This document shows positions 1 to 13,400 of a stretch of 64,000 bases of DNA, one piece after another. The stretch lies in the NCBI GenBank assembly GCA_029582155.1, contig CM055900.1, positions 49,090,736 through 49,154,735 on the forward strand. The letters are read 5' to 3'. A program made the position numbers and the translations under genes. The number at the start of each line of letters is the position of its first letter. Within the stretch, counting starts at the first letter, position 1. Under the pieces are notes generated by a model, which was not told the DNA's origin, searched no databases, and was given only the letters and a program-made list of their open reading frames with translations. Origin of the DNA: Panopea generosa. Lineage: Eukaryota; Mollusca; Bivalvia; Adapedonta; Hiatellidae.

Positions 1-480
1 TCTCAATATAAGAACGTGTTTCTCAATGCTTTATGATAATATGTTTTCTCCTTTTTAACAGTGTTATGCTTGCAACGTGTTATTCCCGTGTATTATCAAC
101 AGTAACACATTGTGAAGTAGATGTATATTGGTTTACGTAGATATTATTACAGTATCAGTATTGCTTCTCTGGCTGTTAATCAGATCAATGTACCCATTTA
201 ATATCAAGCATGATAATAGTACGTCACGTAGTTAAATTGGTACACACATATGTAATGTAACACTCTGTTAGTTGAGTGTTATGGAATGTTAACTAGATTC
301 ATGCATCCGTGTAGTATCAAGAATATCAATGTCACGTACCGAGTAGTGATCGTTCACGTCAGCGGTTACGGGTTCGATGCCCATGCTCTATCTGATGGCC
401 TCTCAAAATCAACAATATCTATGTCCACCAAGGAAACAGACACAGTGTCTTTAACAAAAGCTCTCCGAGCTGAAATAAAT
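1..480. other. non-coding, no recognised feature
   Basis: AT-rich sequence. The short open frame at 286-489 matches no family and has no splice or promoter context that I recognise. Confidence 0.4.
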
Positions 481-490
481 GAACATTAAC

Positions 491-700
491 TGAACCAGTA
501 GTACTACTGCTACTTGGTAAATATTAGGACACTCTGTCAGCTGAACCAGTAGTACTACTGCTACCTACTGCTACTTGGTTAATATTAGGACACTCCGTCA
601 GCTGAACCAGTAGTACTACTGATACTTGGTAAATATTAGGACTTAACCAGTAGTACTACTGCTAATTGATAAATATTAGGACACTCCGTCAGCTGCAGTA
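491..700 (+). repeat. ~50-bp tandem repeat carrying a 14-bp palindrome
   Basis: Four imperfect units share AACCAGTAGTACTACTG, followed by (c/g)tacttggtaaatattaggac and, in three of them, a cactcYgtcagc end. CAGTAGTACTACTG is its own reverse complement. One unit has a 10-bp insertion, a duplicated tactgctacc, and one is truncated. Confidence 0.8.
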
Positions 701-782
701 TTCAGTGAACTCTGAAACAATTAAATTTCAAAATCAGTTTTGTTGTTTGAAGCGTTTAACAACCAAGCAGTGTATAGTGGAG

Positions 783-1000
783 TCCTCCGTGGCCGGGTGG
801 TATAAGGCGCCGTCTCAAGATCACTAACCTCTCACCGCCAAGGTTATAGGTTCAAGTTCCGTTCTCTAAAAAATATATATTTGAGAAAGTTTGGCTGTTA
901 CTTGCGGGAGAACGGTGGTTCTTATCAGATTCATTCTGAGATCTCCTTCCACCGATAAAATTTGATATGCCATATATAACATGAAATGTGTTGAAAATGG
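783..1000 (+). mobile_element. SINE family A copy
   Basis: The head is tRNA-like (Ser/Leu type): TGGCCGGGTGG, AAGGCGCCGTCTC and the B box GGTTCAAGTTCC. The body has gagaaagtttgg and cttatcagattcattctgag. The tail is catatataacatgaaatgtg then ttgaaaatgg. The same head, body and tail recur at seven other places in the window. It is directly abutted by the interspersed element at 1001. Confidence 0.8.
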
Positions 1001-1430
1001 AAGTGCTTCCGTGGGGTAGTCGCATAATGACGGTTATAAATAGTTCTTGTTTCTTCTTCTTTAAAAAGGCATTTTCTTTATTTTAATGCTCCTGTTTTAT
1101 TTGAATGGCATTATTGATGTATTTTGATCATTTTGAAAGCATTGTCACGTTTCAATTGTGGATTTGGGGGGGGGGGGGGGGGGAGAGAGAGGGGGAATGA
1201 TGTTTGGAAATTGGGGTAGGATTACATGATTTTGGAAGTTTACTTTCACTTTGTAAACAGTATACACACTGATCAGAAAAAAATCTCTTATGATACATGA
1301 CCCCTATTGTATCATCATATTATGGTAATGCTGAGTATAACAAACAGTAAAATGTACTTCTTCCATTTGGTCCTCTCAATGAATGACAAGCCTTCAAACT
1401 TTTTTATTATTTACTATAGAATAAAGACGT
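1001..1430 (+). mobile_element. ~430-bp interspersed element, copy 1
   Basis: It starts aagtgcttccgtggggtagt and ends in tatagaataaag. The internal landmarks gcattattgatgtattttga, gtttactttcactttgtaaa and gaatgacaagccttcaaac recur at five further full or near-full loci. This copy carries an inserted G-run and GA stretch at 1166-1196. It has no coding capacity and its class is unknown. Confidence 0.75.
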
Positions 1431-1440
1431 AAACTTGATA

Positions 1441-3880
1441 ACATATGGATAGCTGATTGGCTATATTATCAGAACAACGTCAACTTTCAATCTATAATCT
1501 CCCAGACAATAGGGATGGAACTCTATATGCAATGTCATATCAAAAATGCATAGTCTGTTAAACAGATGTTAATGTTTTACAATAGCAAGGCGCATTATAA
1601 TTATAAACTCAACTTAGAAACTTTGGTCTGCTGTTTTCTGACCCGTGCACAAAAGACACGGGTGGTTCCCTGCATTATTAAAGCTGATGACGACAACTAT
1701 AGCCACAGGACCAGTTTTCTTGCGTTTCTACCGACATATGTATAAATATATACTATATAATCTGACAAGCTGGCTAAAATAATCGAAAATCTTATTTAAA
1801 CGTTATATTTTGCTATATGTATTTACAAAGTTTTCTTGCCGTGAGGCACGTACAATAATATTCAAATTGCACATTTAGTTTTTTTTCAATCGCCTGAATG
1901 TATACGATTTATTTTGCCCGGGGGCCTGTTAAAGGGGTCAAATGGTTTATATATCCACCCTACTTACCACTGGCGGCAGACGACTTGAAACCCCCGAAGC
2001 TCATCTTTGGCGAAATGTGTATATACATTGTATGTTTTACCCCGCAGGGATTTGTCATTTCCTCCCTAAGCAGATTAATTGGTCAGTTGGGGCAAACAGA
2101 ATTCATTTAACTTTGTGGATTGATGGTGTCACAAGGAATATATGTTTGTGTTGGTATAGTATTATAAGCATATTGCTATAGGTACATGAAAGGGTAAGTA
2201 TGATTTGACACTGGATTACATTAGGTCTGTTTTATATTAGTTGTTTGCCAATGAGTTTAACGCCCTTTTAAACACATACGGCATATCCAGTTTGTCTGTT
2301 GGAAGAATCTGGGCGGAATTATCTCGTCTTTCCGGACGGAACTGGCAAACAGTCTCACGTAGGTTACAGTTGTTCTTAACTCTTTACTCCATGTGCACTC
2401 TTTATTCTATATGCATTTTAACTGGACTCTTCCAAACTTAAAAGTCACACATAGTCAATTTCAATGAATAGATACAGTTTACCTATTGATTCTGATAGAG
2501 CAGAAAACATTGCAGAACCTGTCTCGTAACGAGCAGTCAGAACTGGTTCTACACTGTTTTCTAAAGCTTTCTGTATTAGAGATGTTCAAAGGTGTCTATA
2601 TGAAGTAAAGGGTTAATAGACTGGTCTCAAACCCGGGTATTTTGTATACATTTGTATAATACGGATTTTAATTGTTCTGACAAAATTAGATTCATTTTAC
2701 GACACTGCGTTCTCAGTCATTTAGATATGATATGTATCTACAGTTAAATAGGTTTTTCATTTTTATTTACTAATTGTTTTAATTAATGACTGAATATTAT
2801 GATATGGTTAAAATATAGCTAAATGCAGTTATAAACACCATCGCATAACACCATGCTTGATACTTATTCGGGTATACGTGACTGCTTTCCCCTATGGAAC
2901 ACTCAAAACACGACATAAAATATATTCGCTGCGCTTGTGAATATTTGGTATGTAATATACAGCTGTATATTGATGATACTGCACGCACGTTTACACGTTA
3001 ACTTTACATATAAAGCACGTGTTTGATTAAACGTATATAAAATAAACACTATTGTCACACAATTAATTAGCAATACTGTAATACGTATCCATAAATTTAT
3101 ATTAACAACCCGGCATTACCATCACCACATGAAAACAGGTTTTCAGTACGATTCGTTCTTCTTTGAAGTAATAAGAAGTTAGTTTGATAATCCGTTTTTT
3201 GGTCTTTCAGTACTTAAGATTCATCTTCTCTATATTGGTGGCAGAGAAGTAACTAGTTTCAACGTCATATTAATAATATTATGATTATCGAGAGACGAAA
3301 TATTAACTAATTTCAGTCCAACCCATCTGCACTAAATTGGCTTTCAACAGAAGTTGAGATGTTTTTAAATATTGTCCATTTCTTATAAACTTTGAAGATT
3401 TGCAGCAGCAACCAATCTTACTGCAGAGCCCCTCATTTACGATCAGCACCGGAAGCGTATATTTAAACAATGTAACCTATTGCTTAATATATGAATATGT
3501 TTTATTGTCATCTAGGTTGTTTTTTGTAAATAATTTGTTGTTAGGAAGGGCCGATTTTAATGTTGGATAACGTGTGGCCCCGATCCTTTTGCTAGCTACT
3601 ACATGTATACAAAAAAGCAGTAAAATATATTTAAAGTAAAGTAACCGATCATCCCTTTTTCACAATCGGGGTCAATGATGATGATGATTTTATTTATCAT
3701 CGCCATCCGTTTCCTATATCAGTCTTTCGCCGCCTCCAGAAGAGCATTAGTAAAACTTCGATTTTTGGAGAACTGTGCAGAGATACAGAATACGCTTTCG
3801 TAGCGTCCCTAGTTCTTTAACATGACCTATGTAAAGCAGCTATATATACATGGAACCTCGATTTTTGTTAAAGTCCCATC
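1441..3880. other. non-coding, nothing recognised
   Basis: AT-rich DNA with short open frames (1898-2181, 2241-2441) that match no family I recognise. No structured RNA or long repeat was seen. Confidence 0.4.
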
Positions 3881-3899
3881 CGAAAGACTGATAATTAAT

Positions 3900-3985
3900 T
3901 TAAGTTGAAGAAGCGGGGAATCGAACTTGCGACGCCTCGGTTCACAGTCCAAGGCTTTAACCGCTGATCCACTCACAACGAGGTG
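3900..3985 (-). mobile_element. tRNA-derived SINE head, antisense
   Basis: The - strand reads gtggatcagcggttaaagcc followed by a B box GTTCGATTCCCC. This is a degenerate tRNA-like promoter region without a canonical cloverleaf, so a SINE remnant is more likely than a tRNA gene. Confidence 0.55.
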
Positions 3986-4090
3986 ACTAACCTACACAAG
4001 TCCATTTATTGCAAAGAAAAGGTGAGGGGGTGTGGTACATTCGTGCTCCACTGATATCGTTTGTTGTCTGTTCTATATTGCGTATTACGG

Positions 4091-4602
4091 ATTTGCCGGA
4101 AGTTGTGAGTTCGATTCTCATATTAATTTGCCGGAAGTTGTGAGTTCGATTCTCATATTAATTTGCCGGAAGTTGTGAGTTCGATTCTCATCCTCTTTTG
4201 CCGGAAGTTGTGAGTTCGATTCTCATCCTCTTCATCCTCTTTTGCCGGAAGTTGTGAGTTCGATTCTCATTCTAATTTGCCGGAAGTTGTGAGTTCGATT
4301 CTCATCCTATTTTGCCGGATGTTCTGAGTTCGATTCTCTTCCTCTTTTGCCAGATGTTGTGATGTTGTGAGTTCGATTCTCATCCTCTTTTGCTGGATGT
4401 TGTGAGTTCGATTCTCATCCTTTTCATCCTCTTTTGCCGGATGTTGTGAGTTCGATTCTCATCCTCTTTTGCCGGATGTTGTGAGTTCGATTCTCTTTCT
4501 AATTTGCCGGATGTTGTGAGTTCGATTCTCATCCTCTTTTGCCGGAAGTTGTGAGTTCGATTCTCATTCTAATTTGCCGGAAGTTTTGAGTTCAGTCCAT
4601 GT
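4091..4602 (+). repeat. 35-bp tandem repeat of B-box-like units
   Basis: Thirteen units contain GAGTTCGATTCTC and a fourteenth is degenerate. The basic period is 35 bp (CCGG at 4096, 4131, 4166), with some units lengthened by a duplicated tcatcctctt. Each core GTTCGATTC fits the Pol III B-box consensus (GWTCRANNC). The array ends about 310 bp before the KCTD start codon. It may come from a SINE head such as the one at 3900-3985. Confidence 0.85.
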
Positions 4603-4748
4603 TCGGACTATACAAATTACTACAAATTACTTTATATATTATGTTGATAGTTTGTTTCGTTTACTATAAAAGTTTTACACTAATCAGTAAGATGGTTGTT
4701 CCGGTGGCAGGTACGTCCAGTCGCCTGCCTGACTGACAGTCCATAAAA

Positions 4749-4814
4749 TGACGTTGGCATTATATACTAGTGACCCCTCTTTCCAGCCCTGGTCAAATAA
4801 CTAAACTGACGTAA
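4749..4814 (+). promoter_or_regulatory. possible core promoter of the KCTD gene
   Basis: A TATA-like TTATATACTAG at 4760-4770 is flanked by two CRE half-site-like motifs, TGACGT at 4749 and TGACGTAA at 4807. A start site near 4790 would give a 5' UTR of about 125 bases before the ATG at 4915. A tttttcag acceptor-like site at 4819-4826 is an alternative reading, with transcription starting further upstream. This is motif evidence only. Confidence 0.22.
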
Positions 4815-4914
4815 CTACTTTTTCAGGTATTGATAAAAAGTTAAGAACACAATACAGACAAACTACAGCTCAAACCTGGAGCTGAAGGTATCCGTAGCGG
4901 ACTCGGGCAGGCGG

Positions 4915-5081
4915 ATGTCGTCCCCAGCGCACTCCACGCCTTCGCCCGTTCAAAATGGCAGCTACACCACGGCAAAGATATCTGGCGTTCCCTGTCCGGC
5001 GACACCAACCCGTTATACGGCGCCGGTGCACATCGACGTTGGCGGCGTCATATATACATCGTCGCTGGAAACATTGACCAG
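4915..5081 (+). CDS. KCTD15: KCTD1/KCTD15-type BTB protein, first coding exon
   Basis: This exon encodes residues 1-55 and two bases of codon 56. It begins MSSPAHSTPSPVQ and carries the start of the BTB/POZ domain, APVHIDVGGVIYTSSLETLT, at residues 36-55. That is the hallmark N-terminus of the KCTD1/KCTD15 family. The exon ends AG followed by GTGAGTGTA, a strong donor at 5082, and joins in phase to the acceptor at 18846 to restore an Arg codon (AG|G). I chose the ATG at 4915 because human KCTD1 starts at the equivalent place with a short Ser/Pro-rich leader. Its context is weak, with C at -3. The frame stays open upstream without another Met until a TAA at 4834-4836. A cag acceptor-like site at 4866-4868 would allow a longer N-terminus. 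KCTD1/15 proteins form BTB oligomers and repress AP-2-dependent transcription in vertebrates; that role here is inferred from family membership. Confidence 0.9.
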
Positions 5082-5214
5082 GTGAGTGTAAACTGTACTT
5101 ACTATCATTTCTCACAAGCCCAGACTTGAGCACAGAACGCCTTGTTTCTGACAAAGAGGAAGTTTGTGCCAACAGTCATTATTAAAGTCAATTCTTTTGT
5201 TGGCTCCTTTCAAC

Positions 5215-5290
5215 TCTTGAAGCGGGAATAAAGTGCTCGTACCAGAGGTTGAGGATTCGATCCCGGCTCCAACTCGATGTCATCTCAACA
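5215..5290 (+). mobile_element. tRNA-derived SINE fragment in the KCTD intron
   Basis: It contains aaagtgctcgtaccagaggt and a B box GATTCGATCCC. It is too degenerate for a tRNA gene. Confidence 0.4.
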
Positions 5291-5520
5291 AAAGCAACAC
5301 TCAGCACTGGTTCAACCCGGGAAACGGACGAAAGCGATTCATATAAAGTCTGAGCTTACTTCGCACTCGAACTAAAATCATTTAGTATCAACTTAAAGAC
5401 TGATACTTTTTGGCATATGCGAATTAAGGTAAAATGCTCATTAAGAAAATGTTACTGTTGTATTGTACCGCGAAATAACGATATTATAAGTGAACGTATG
5501 GATGTAGACAGTATATTACT

Positions 5521-6790
5521 ACCATAACCTCTACCGCTTCCGCTACCACTACCGCTACCGCTTCCACTACCACTTCCACTACCACTTCCACCACCACCAC
5601 CACCACCACCACCACCACATCCACCACCACCACCACCACCACCACCACCACTTCCATTTCCACTACTACTTCCACTACCACTTCCACTACCACTTCCATC
5701 ACCACCACCACCACCACCACTTCCATTTCCATTTCCACTACTATTTCCACTACCACTGCCACCACCACCACTTCCATTTTCACTACCAATTCCACTACCA
5801 CTTCCACTAACACTACCACTTCCACTACCACTTCCACTACTACTACCACTTAAACTAACACTAACACTTCCACTACCACTACCACTTCCACTTCCACTGC
5901 CACTATCACTACCACTTCCACTTCCACTTCCACTACCACTACCACTACCACTACCACTACAACTACAACTACAACTACCACTACCACTTCCACTACCACT
6001 ACCACTTCCACTACCACTACCACTACCACTTCCACTACCACTTCCACTACCATTAACACTTCCACTTTCACTACCACTACCACTTCCACTACCACTAACA
6101 CTACCACTTCCACTACCACTAACACTACCACTTCCACTACCACTTCCACCACTTCCATTTCCACTACCACTTCCACTTCCACTACCACTACCACTACCAC
6201 TACCACTAACACTACCACTTCCACTTCCACTACCACTAACACTACCACTTCCACTACCGCTACCGCTTCCACATTCACTACCACTACCACTACCACTACC
6301 ACCACCACCACCACCACCACTTCCACTACCACTACCACTACCACTACCACTAACACTACCACTTCCACTTCCACTTCCACTTCCACTACCACTAACACTA
6401 CCACTTCCACTACCGCTACCGCTTCCACATTCACTACCACTACCACTAACACTACCAATTCCACTACCGCTACCGCTTCCACTTCCACTACCACTTCCAC
6501 CACCACCACCACCACCACCACTTCCACTTCCACTAACACTACCACTAACACTACCACTAACACTACCACTTCTACTACTTACACTACCACTTCCACTACC
6601 ACTACCGCCACCACTACTACTCATACTACTACTACTACTATTACTACTACTACCACTGCTATTACTACTACTATTACTACTAGCAGTAGCAGCATCATCA
6701 GCATCAGTAGCAGTGGTGGTAGTAGTAGTAGTAGCAGCAGTAGTAGTAGTTGTTGTTGTAGCAGCAATAGCTGTAGTAGTAGACGAAGTA
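5521..6790. repeat. ACC/ACT trinucleotide-hexanucleotide microsatellite
   Basis: About 1.27 kb is built from ACC, ACT and TTCCACTACC-type units, grading into TAC/TAG triplets after about 6600. The Gly-Ser or Val-rich - strand open frames are products of triplet periodicity. They show no domain and sit inside the KCTD intron, so I do not call them genes. Confidence 0.9.
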
Positions 6791-7429
6791 CCAGTAGTAG
6801 TAGTAATAGTACAGTACCCCTTGTATGCCTCTTGGACTTCTGTAGTGAACTTCACCATTAGCCTTAATAAAGACAATGATAACTAATGCAACATTGTTCG
6901 GTTCTGCCTTCTCTCAAATCTTTGTTTTTTTAAGATATATGACATGTCATGGCGTTTAATTGACATTAAAGGAGCACAAGACAGTGTTTGAATCGATTTA
7001 CGGGCGATAACGCATCAAATCAACGTTTACATTTATGACTATATCATTATGATGGAGATATTGGATTCCAAGTGTACATGTATAACTGAATTATTCTTTG
7101 AAACTTCGTGGTTAAGATATCTCAAGCAGTTTTCCATATAAAACTAGTGGTGTCGCTTGTATTAAGAGTTCGAATCCCCATTCGTTCCCTGTCTCTGTGG
7201 TGACTTGTCATAAACTTTGTTCTACGGCCGCTATTCGTTTCTCTCCTCTGGATATGTGGGAGAGTAGTCAATTTCTTGCAAAGGTAATGTGTGTCTGGTA
7301 CTGGTGAACAAGTGAATTCACCTAGTGTAGATCCTTGATAATTGCAAAGTTATAGTTTCAGCAATTTTTGTCCAATACTCAAGTTGTCGCTTCATAGGAC
7401 ATTCACGAGCTACAGTGGTCCACTCACCA

Positions 7430-10400
7430 TCACTTGTATTACTCGCACATTCACTGATATGGCTCCCTAGAACCACAGGGTATACACGAGCGACAATGGC
7501 CCTACTCGCACCATCACTCATATGGATCCCAGGAACCACAGGATATACATGAACTACAATGGTCCTACTCGCACCATCACTCGTATGGCTCCCTAGAACC
7601 ACATGACATACACGAGCTATAGAAGTCCTACTCGCACCATCGCTCATATGGCTCCCAGGAACCACAGGATATACACGAGCTACAATGGCCCTACTCGCAC
7701 CATCATTCGTATGGCTCCCAGGAACCACAGGACATACACGAGCTACAGTTGTCCTACTCGCACCATTACTCATATGGCTCCCAGGAACCACAGGACATAC
7801 ACGAGCTACAGTGGTCCTACTCGCACAATTACTCATATTGCTCCCTGTAAACACAGGACATACACGAGCTACAGTGGTCCTACTCTCACCATCACTCATA
7901 TGGCTCCCTGGAACCACAGGACATACACGAGCTACAGTGGCCCTACTCGCACCATTACTCATATTGCTCCCTGGAAACACAGGACATACACGAGCTACAG
8001 TGGTCCTACTCTCACCATCACTCATATTGCTCCCTGGAAACACAGGACATACACGAGCTACAGTGGTCCTACTCTCACCATCACTCATATGGCTACCTGG
8101 AACCACAGGACATACACGAGCTACAGTGGTCCTACTCTCACCATCACTCATATGGCTACCTGTAAACACAGGACATACACGAGCTACAGTGATCCTACTC
8201 TCACCATCACTCATATTGCTCCCTGGAAACATAGGACATACACGAGCTACAGTGATCCTACTCTCACCATCACTCATATGGCTCCCTGGAAACATAGGAC
8301 ATACACGAGCTACAGTGATCCTACTCTCACCATTACTCATATTGCTCCCTGGAACCACAGGACATACACGAGCTACAGTGATCCTACTCTCACCATTACT
8401 CATATTGCTCCCTGGAAACACAGGACATACACGAGCTACAGTGATCCTACTCTCACCATTACTCATATTGCTCCCTGGAAACATAGGACATACACGAGCT
8501 ACAGTGGTCCTACTCTCACCATCACTCATATTGCTCCCTGGAAACATAGGACATACACGAGCTACACTGATCCTACTCTCACCATCACCCATATTGCTCC
8601 CTGGAACCACAGGACATACACGAGCTACAGTGGTCCTACTCTCACCATCACTTATATTGCTCCCTGGAAACACAGGACATACACGAGCTACAGTGATCCT
8701 ACTCTCACCATTACTCATATTGCTCCCTGGAAACATAGGACATACACGAGCTACAGTGGTCCTACTCTCACCATCACTCATATTGCTCCCTGGAAACATA
8801 GGACATACACGAGCTACAGTGATCCTACTCTCACCATCACTCATATTGCTCCCTGGAACCACAGGACATACACGAGCTACAGTGGTCCTACTCTCACCAT
8901 CACTTATATTGCTCCCTGGAAACACAGGACATACACGAGATACAGTGGTCCTACTCTCACCATCACTTATATTGCTCCCTGGAAACACAGGACATACACG
9001 AGCTACAGTGGTCCTACTTGCACCATCACTTATATTGCTCCCTGGAAACACAGGACATACACGAGCTACAGTGGTCCTACTCTCACCATCACTTATATTG
9101 CTCCCTGGAAACACAGGACATACACGAGCTACAGTGGTCCTACTCTCAACATCACATCATATTGCTCCCTGGAAACACAGGACATACACAAGCTACAGTG
9201 GTCCTACTCTCACCATCACTTATATTGCTCCCTGGAAACACAGGACATACACGAGCTACAGTGGTCCTACTCTCAATATCACTCATATGGCTCTCTTGAA
9301 ACACAGGACATACACGAGCTACAGTGGTCTTACTCGCACCATTACTCATATGGCTCCCTGGAAACACAGGACATACACGAGCTACAGTGGTCTTACTCGC
9401 ACCATTACTCATATGGCTCCCTGGAAACACAGGACATACACGAGCTACAGTGGTCCTACTCTCACCATCACATATATTGTTCCATGGAAACACAGGACAT
9501 ACACGAGCTACAGTGGTCTTACTCGCACCATTACTCATATGGCTCCCTGGAAACACAGGACATACACGAGCTACAGTGGTCCTACTCTCACCATCACTTA
9601 TATTGCTCCCTGGAAACACAGGACATACACGAGCTACAGTGGTCCTTCTCTCACCATCACTTATATTGCTCCCTGGAAACACAGGACATATACGAGCTAC
9701 AGTGGTCCTACTCTCACCATCACTTATATTGCTCCCTGGAAACACAGGACATACACGAGCTACAGTTGTCCTATTCTCACAATCACTCATATTGCTCCCT
9801 GGAACCACACGGCAAACACGAGCTACAGTGTCCTATTCTCACAATCACTCATATTGCTCCCTGTAACCACAGGATATACACGAGCTACAGTGATCCTACT
9901 CTCACCATCACTCATATTGCTCCCTGGAAACACAGAATATACACGAGCAACAGCGGTCCTACTCTCACCATTACTCATATTGCTCCCAGGAAACACAGGA
10001 CATACACGAGCTACAGTGGTCCTTCTCTCACCATCACTTATATTGCTCCCTGGAAACACAGGACATACACGAGCTACAGTGGTCCTACTCTCACCATCAC
10101 TTATATTGCTCCCTGGAAACACAGGACATACACGAGCTACAGTTGTCCTACTCTCACCATCACTTATATTGCTCCCTGGAAACACAGGACATACACGAGC
10201 TACAGTTGTCCTACTCTCACCATCACTTATATTGCTCCCTGGAAACACAGGACATACACTAGCTACAGTGGTCCTTCTCTCACCATCACTTATATTGCTC
10301 CCTGGAAACACAGGACATACACGAGCTACAGTTGTCCTACTCTCACCATCACTTATATTGCTCCCTGGAAACACAGGACATACACGAGCTACAGTTGTCC

Positions 10401-13400
10401 TACTCTCACCATCACTTATATTGCTCCCTGGAAACACAGGACATACACTAGCTACAGTGGTCCTACTCTCACCATTACTCATATTGCTCCCTGGAAACAC
10501 AGGACATACACGAGCTACAGTGGTCCTACTCTCACCATCACTTATATTGCTCCCTGGAATCACAGGACATACACGAGCTACAGTGGTCCTACTCTCACCA
10601 TCACTTATATTGCTCCCTGGAAACACAGGACATACACGAGCTACAGTTGTCCTACTCTCACCATCACTTATATTGCTCCCTGGAAACACAGGACATACAC
10701 GAGCTACAGTGGTCCTACTCTCACCATCACTTATATTGCTCCCTGGAAACACAGGACATACACGAGCTACAGTGGTCCTACTCTCACCATCACTTATATT
10801 GCTCCCTGGAAACACAGGACATACACGAGCTACAGTTGTCCTATTCTCACAATCACTCATATTGCTCCCTGGAACCACACGGCAAACACGAGCTACAGTG
10901 TCCTATTCTCACAATCACTCATATTGCTCCCTGTAACCACAGGATATACACGAGCTACAGTGATCCTACTCTCACCATCACTCATATTGCTCCCTGGAAA
11001 CACAGAATATACACGAGCAACAGCGGTCCTACTCTCACCATTACTCATATTGCTCCCAGGAAACACAGGACATACACGAGCTACAGTGGTCCTTCTCTCA
11101 CCATCACTTATATTGCTCCCTGGAAACACAGGACATACATGAGCTACAGTGGTCCTACTCTCACCATCACTTATATTGCTCCCTGGAAACACAGGACATA
11201 CACGAGCTACAGTTGTCCTACTCTCACCATCACTTATATTGCTCCCTGGAAACACAGGACATACACTAGCTACAGTGGTCCTACTCTCACCATTACTCAT
11301 ATTGCTCCCTGGAAACACAGGACATACACGAGCTACAGTGGTCCTACTCTCACCATTACTCATATTGCTCCCTGGAAACACAGGACATACACAAGCTACA
11401 GTGGTCCTACTCTCACCATCACTTATATTGCTCCCTGGAAACACAGGACATACACTAGCTACAGTGGTCCTACTCTCACCATTACTCATATTGCTCCCTG
11501 GAAACACAGGACATACACTAGCTACAGTGGTCCTACTCTCACCATTACTCATATTGCTCCCTGGAAACACAGGACATACACAAGCTACAGTGGTCCTACT
11601 TTCACCATCACTTATATTGCTCCCTGGAAACACAGGACATACACGAGCTACAGTGGTCCTACTCTCACCATCACTAATATTGCTCCCTGATAACACAGGA
11701 CATACACGAGCTACAGTGGTCCTACTCTCACCATCACTTATATTGCTCCCTGGAACCATAGGACATACACGAGCTACAGTTGTCCTACTCTCACCATCAT
11801 TTATATTGCTCCCTGGAAACACAGGACATACACGAGCTACAGTTGTCCTACTCTCACCATTACTCATATTGCTCCCTGGAAACACAGGACATACACAAGC
11901 TACAGTGGTCCTACTCTCACCATCACGTTTATTGCTCCCTGGAAACACAGGACATACACGAGCTACAGTGGTCCTACTCTCACCATCACTCATATTGCTC
12001 CCTGGAACCACAGGACATACACTAGCTACAGTGGTCCTACTCTCACCATCATTTATATTGCTCCCTGGAAACACAGGACATACACGAGCTACAGTTGTCC
12101 TACTCTCACCATTACTCATATTGCTCCCTGGAAACACAGGACATACACAAGCTACAGTGGTCCTACTCTCACCATCACTCATATTGCTCCCTGGAAACAC
12201 AGGACATACACGAGCTACAGTTGTCCTACTCTCACCATCACGTTTATTGCTCCCTGGAAACACAGGACATACACGAGCTACAGTGGTCCTACTCTCACCA
12301 TCACTCATATTGCTCCCTGGAACCACAGGACATACACTAGCTACAGTGGTCCTACTCTCACCATCACTCATATTGCTCCCTGGAAACATAGGACATACAC
12401 GAGCTACAGTGATCCTACTCTCACCATCACTCATATTGCTCCCTGGAAACACAGGACATACACGAGCTACAGTGATCCTACTCTCACCATCACTCATATT
12501 GCTCCCTGGAAACACAGGACATACACTAGCTACAGTGGTCCTACTCTCACCATCACTCATATTGCTCCCTGGAAACATAGGACATACACGAGCTACAGTG
12601 GTCCTACTCTCACCATCACTCATATGGCTCCCTGGAAAGACAGGACATACACGAGCTACAGTGATCCTACTCTCACCATCACTCATATTGCTCCCTGGAA
12701 ACACAGGACATACACGAGCTACAGTGGTCCTACTCTCACCATCACTCATATTGCTCCCTGGAAACACAGGACATACACGAGCTACAGTGGTCCTACTCTC
12801 ACCATCACTCATATTGCTCCCTGGAACCACAGGACATACACGAGCTACAGTGATCCTACTCTCACCATTACTCATATTGCTCCCTGGAACCACAGGACAT
12901 ACACGAGCTACAGTGGTCCTAGTCTCACCATTACTCATATTGCTCCCTGGAAACATAGGACATACACGAGCTACAGTGATCCTACTCTCACCATCACTCA
13001 TATTGCTCCCTGGAAACACAGGACATACACGAGCTACAGTGATCTTACTCTCACCATTACTGATATTGCTCCCTGGAAACACAGTACATACACGAGCTAC
13101 AGTTGTCCTACTCTCACCATCACTCATATTGCTCCCTGGAAACACAGGACATACACGAGATACAGTGGTCCTACTCTCACCATCACTCATATTGCTCCCT
13201 GGAAACACAGGACCTACACGAGCTACAGTTGTCCTACTCTCACCATTACTCATATTGCTCCCTGGAAACATAGGACATACACGAGCTACAGTGATCCTTC
13301 TCTCACCATCACTCATATTGCTCCCTGGAAACACAGGACATACACGAGCTACAGTGATCCTACTCTCACCATTACTCATATTGCTCCCTGGAACCACAGG

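Noticed and set aside
5452..6876. Gly/Ser-rich 474-codon frame on the - strand.
   Set aside because: It is a translated triplet microsatellite with no domain, signal peptide or splice context that I recognise, and a second Val-rich frame is equally open.
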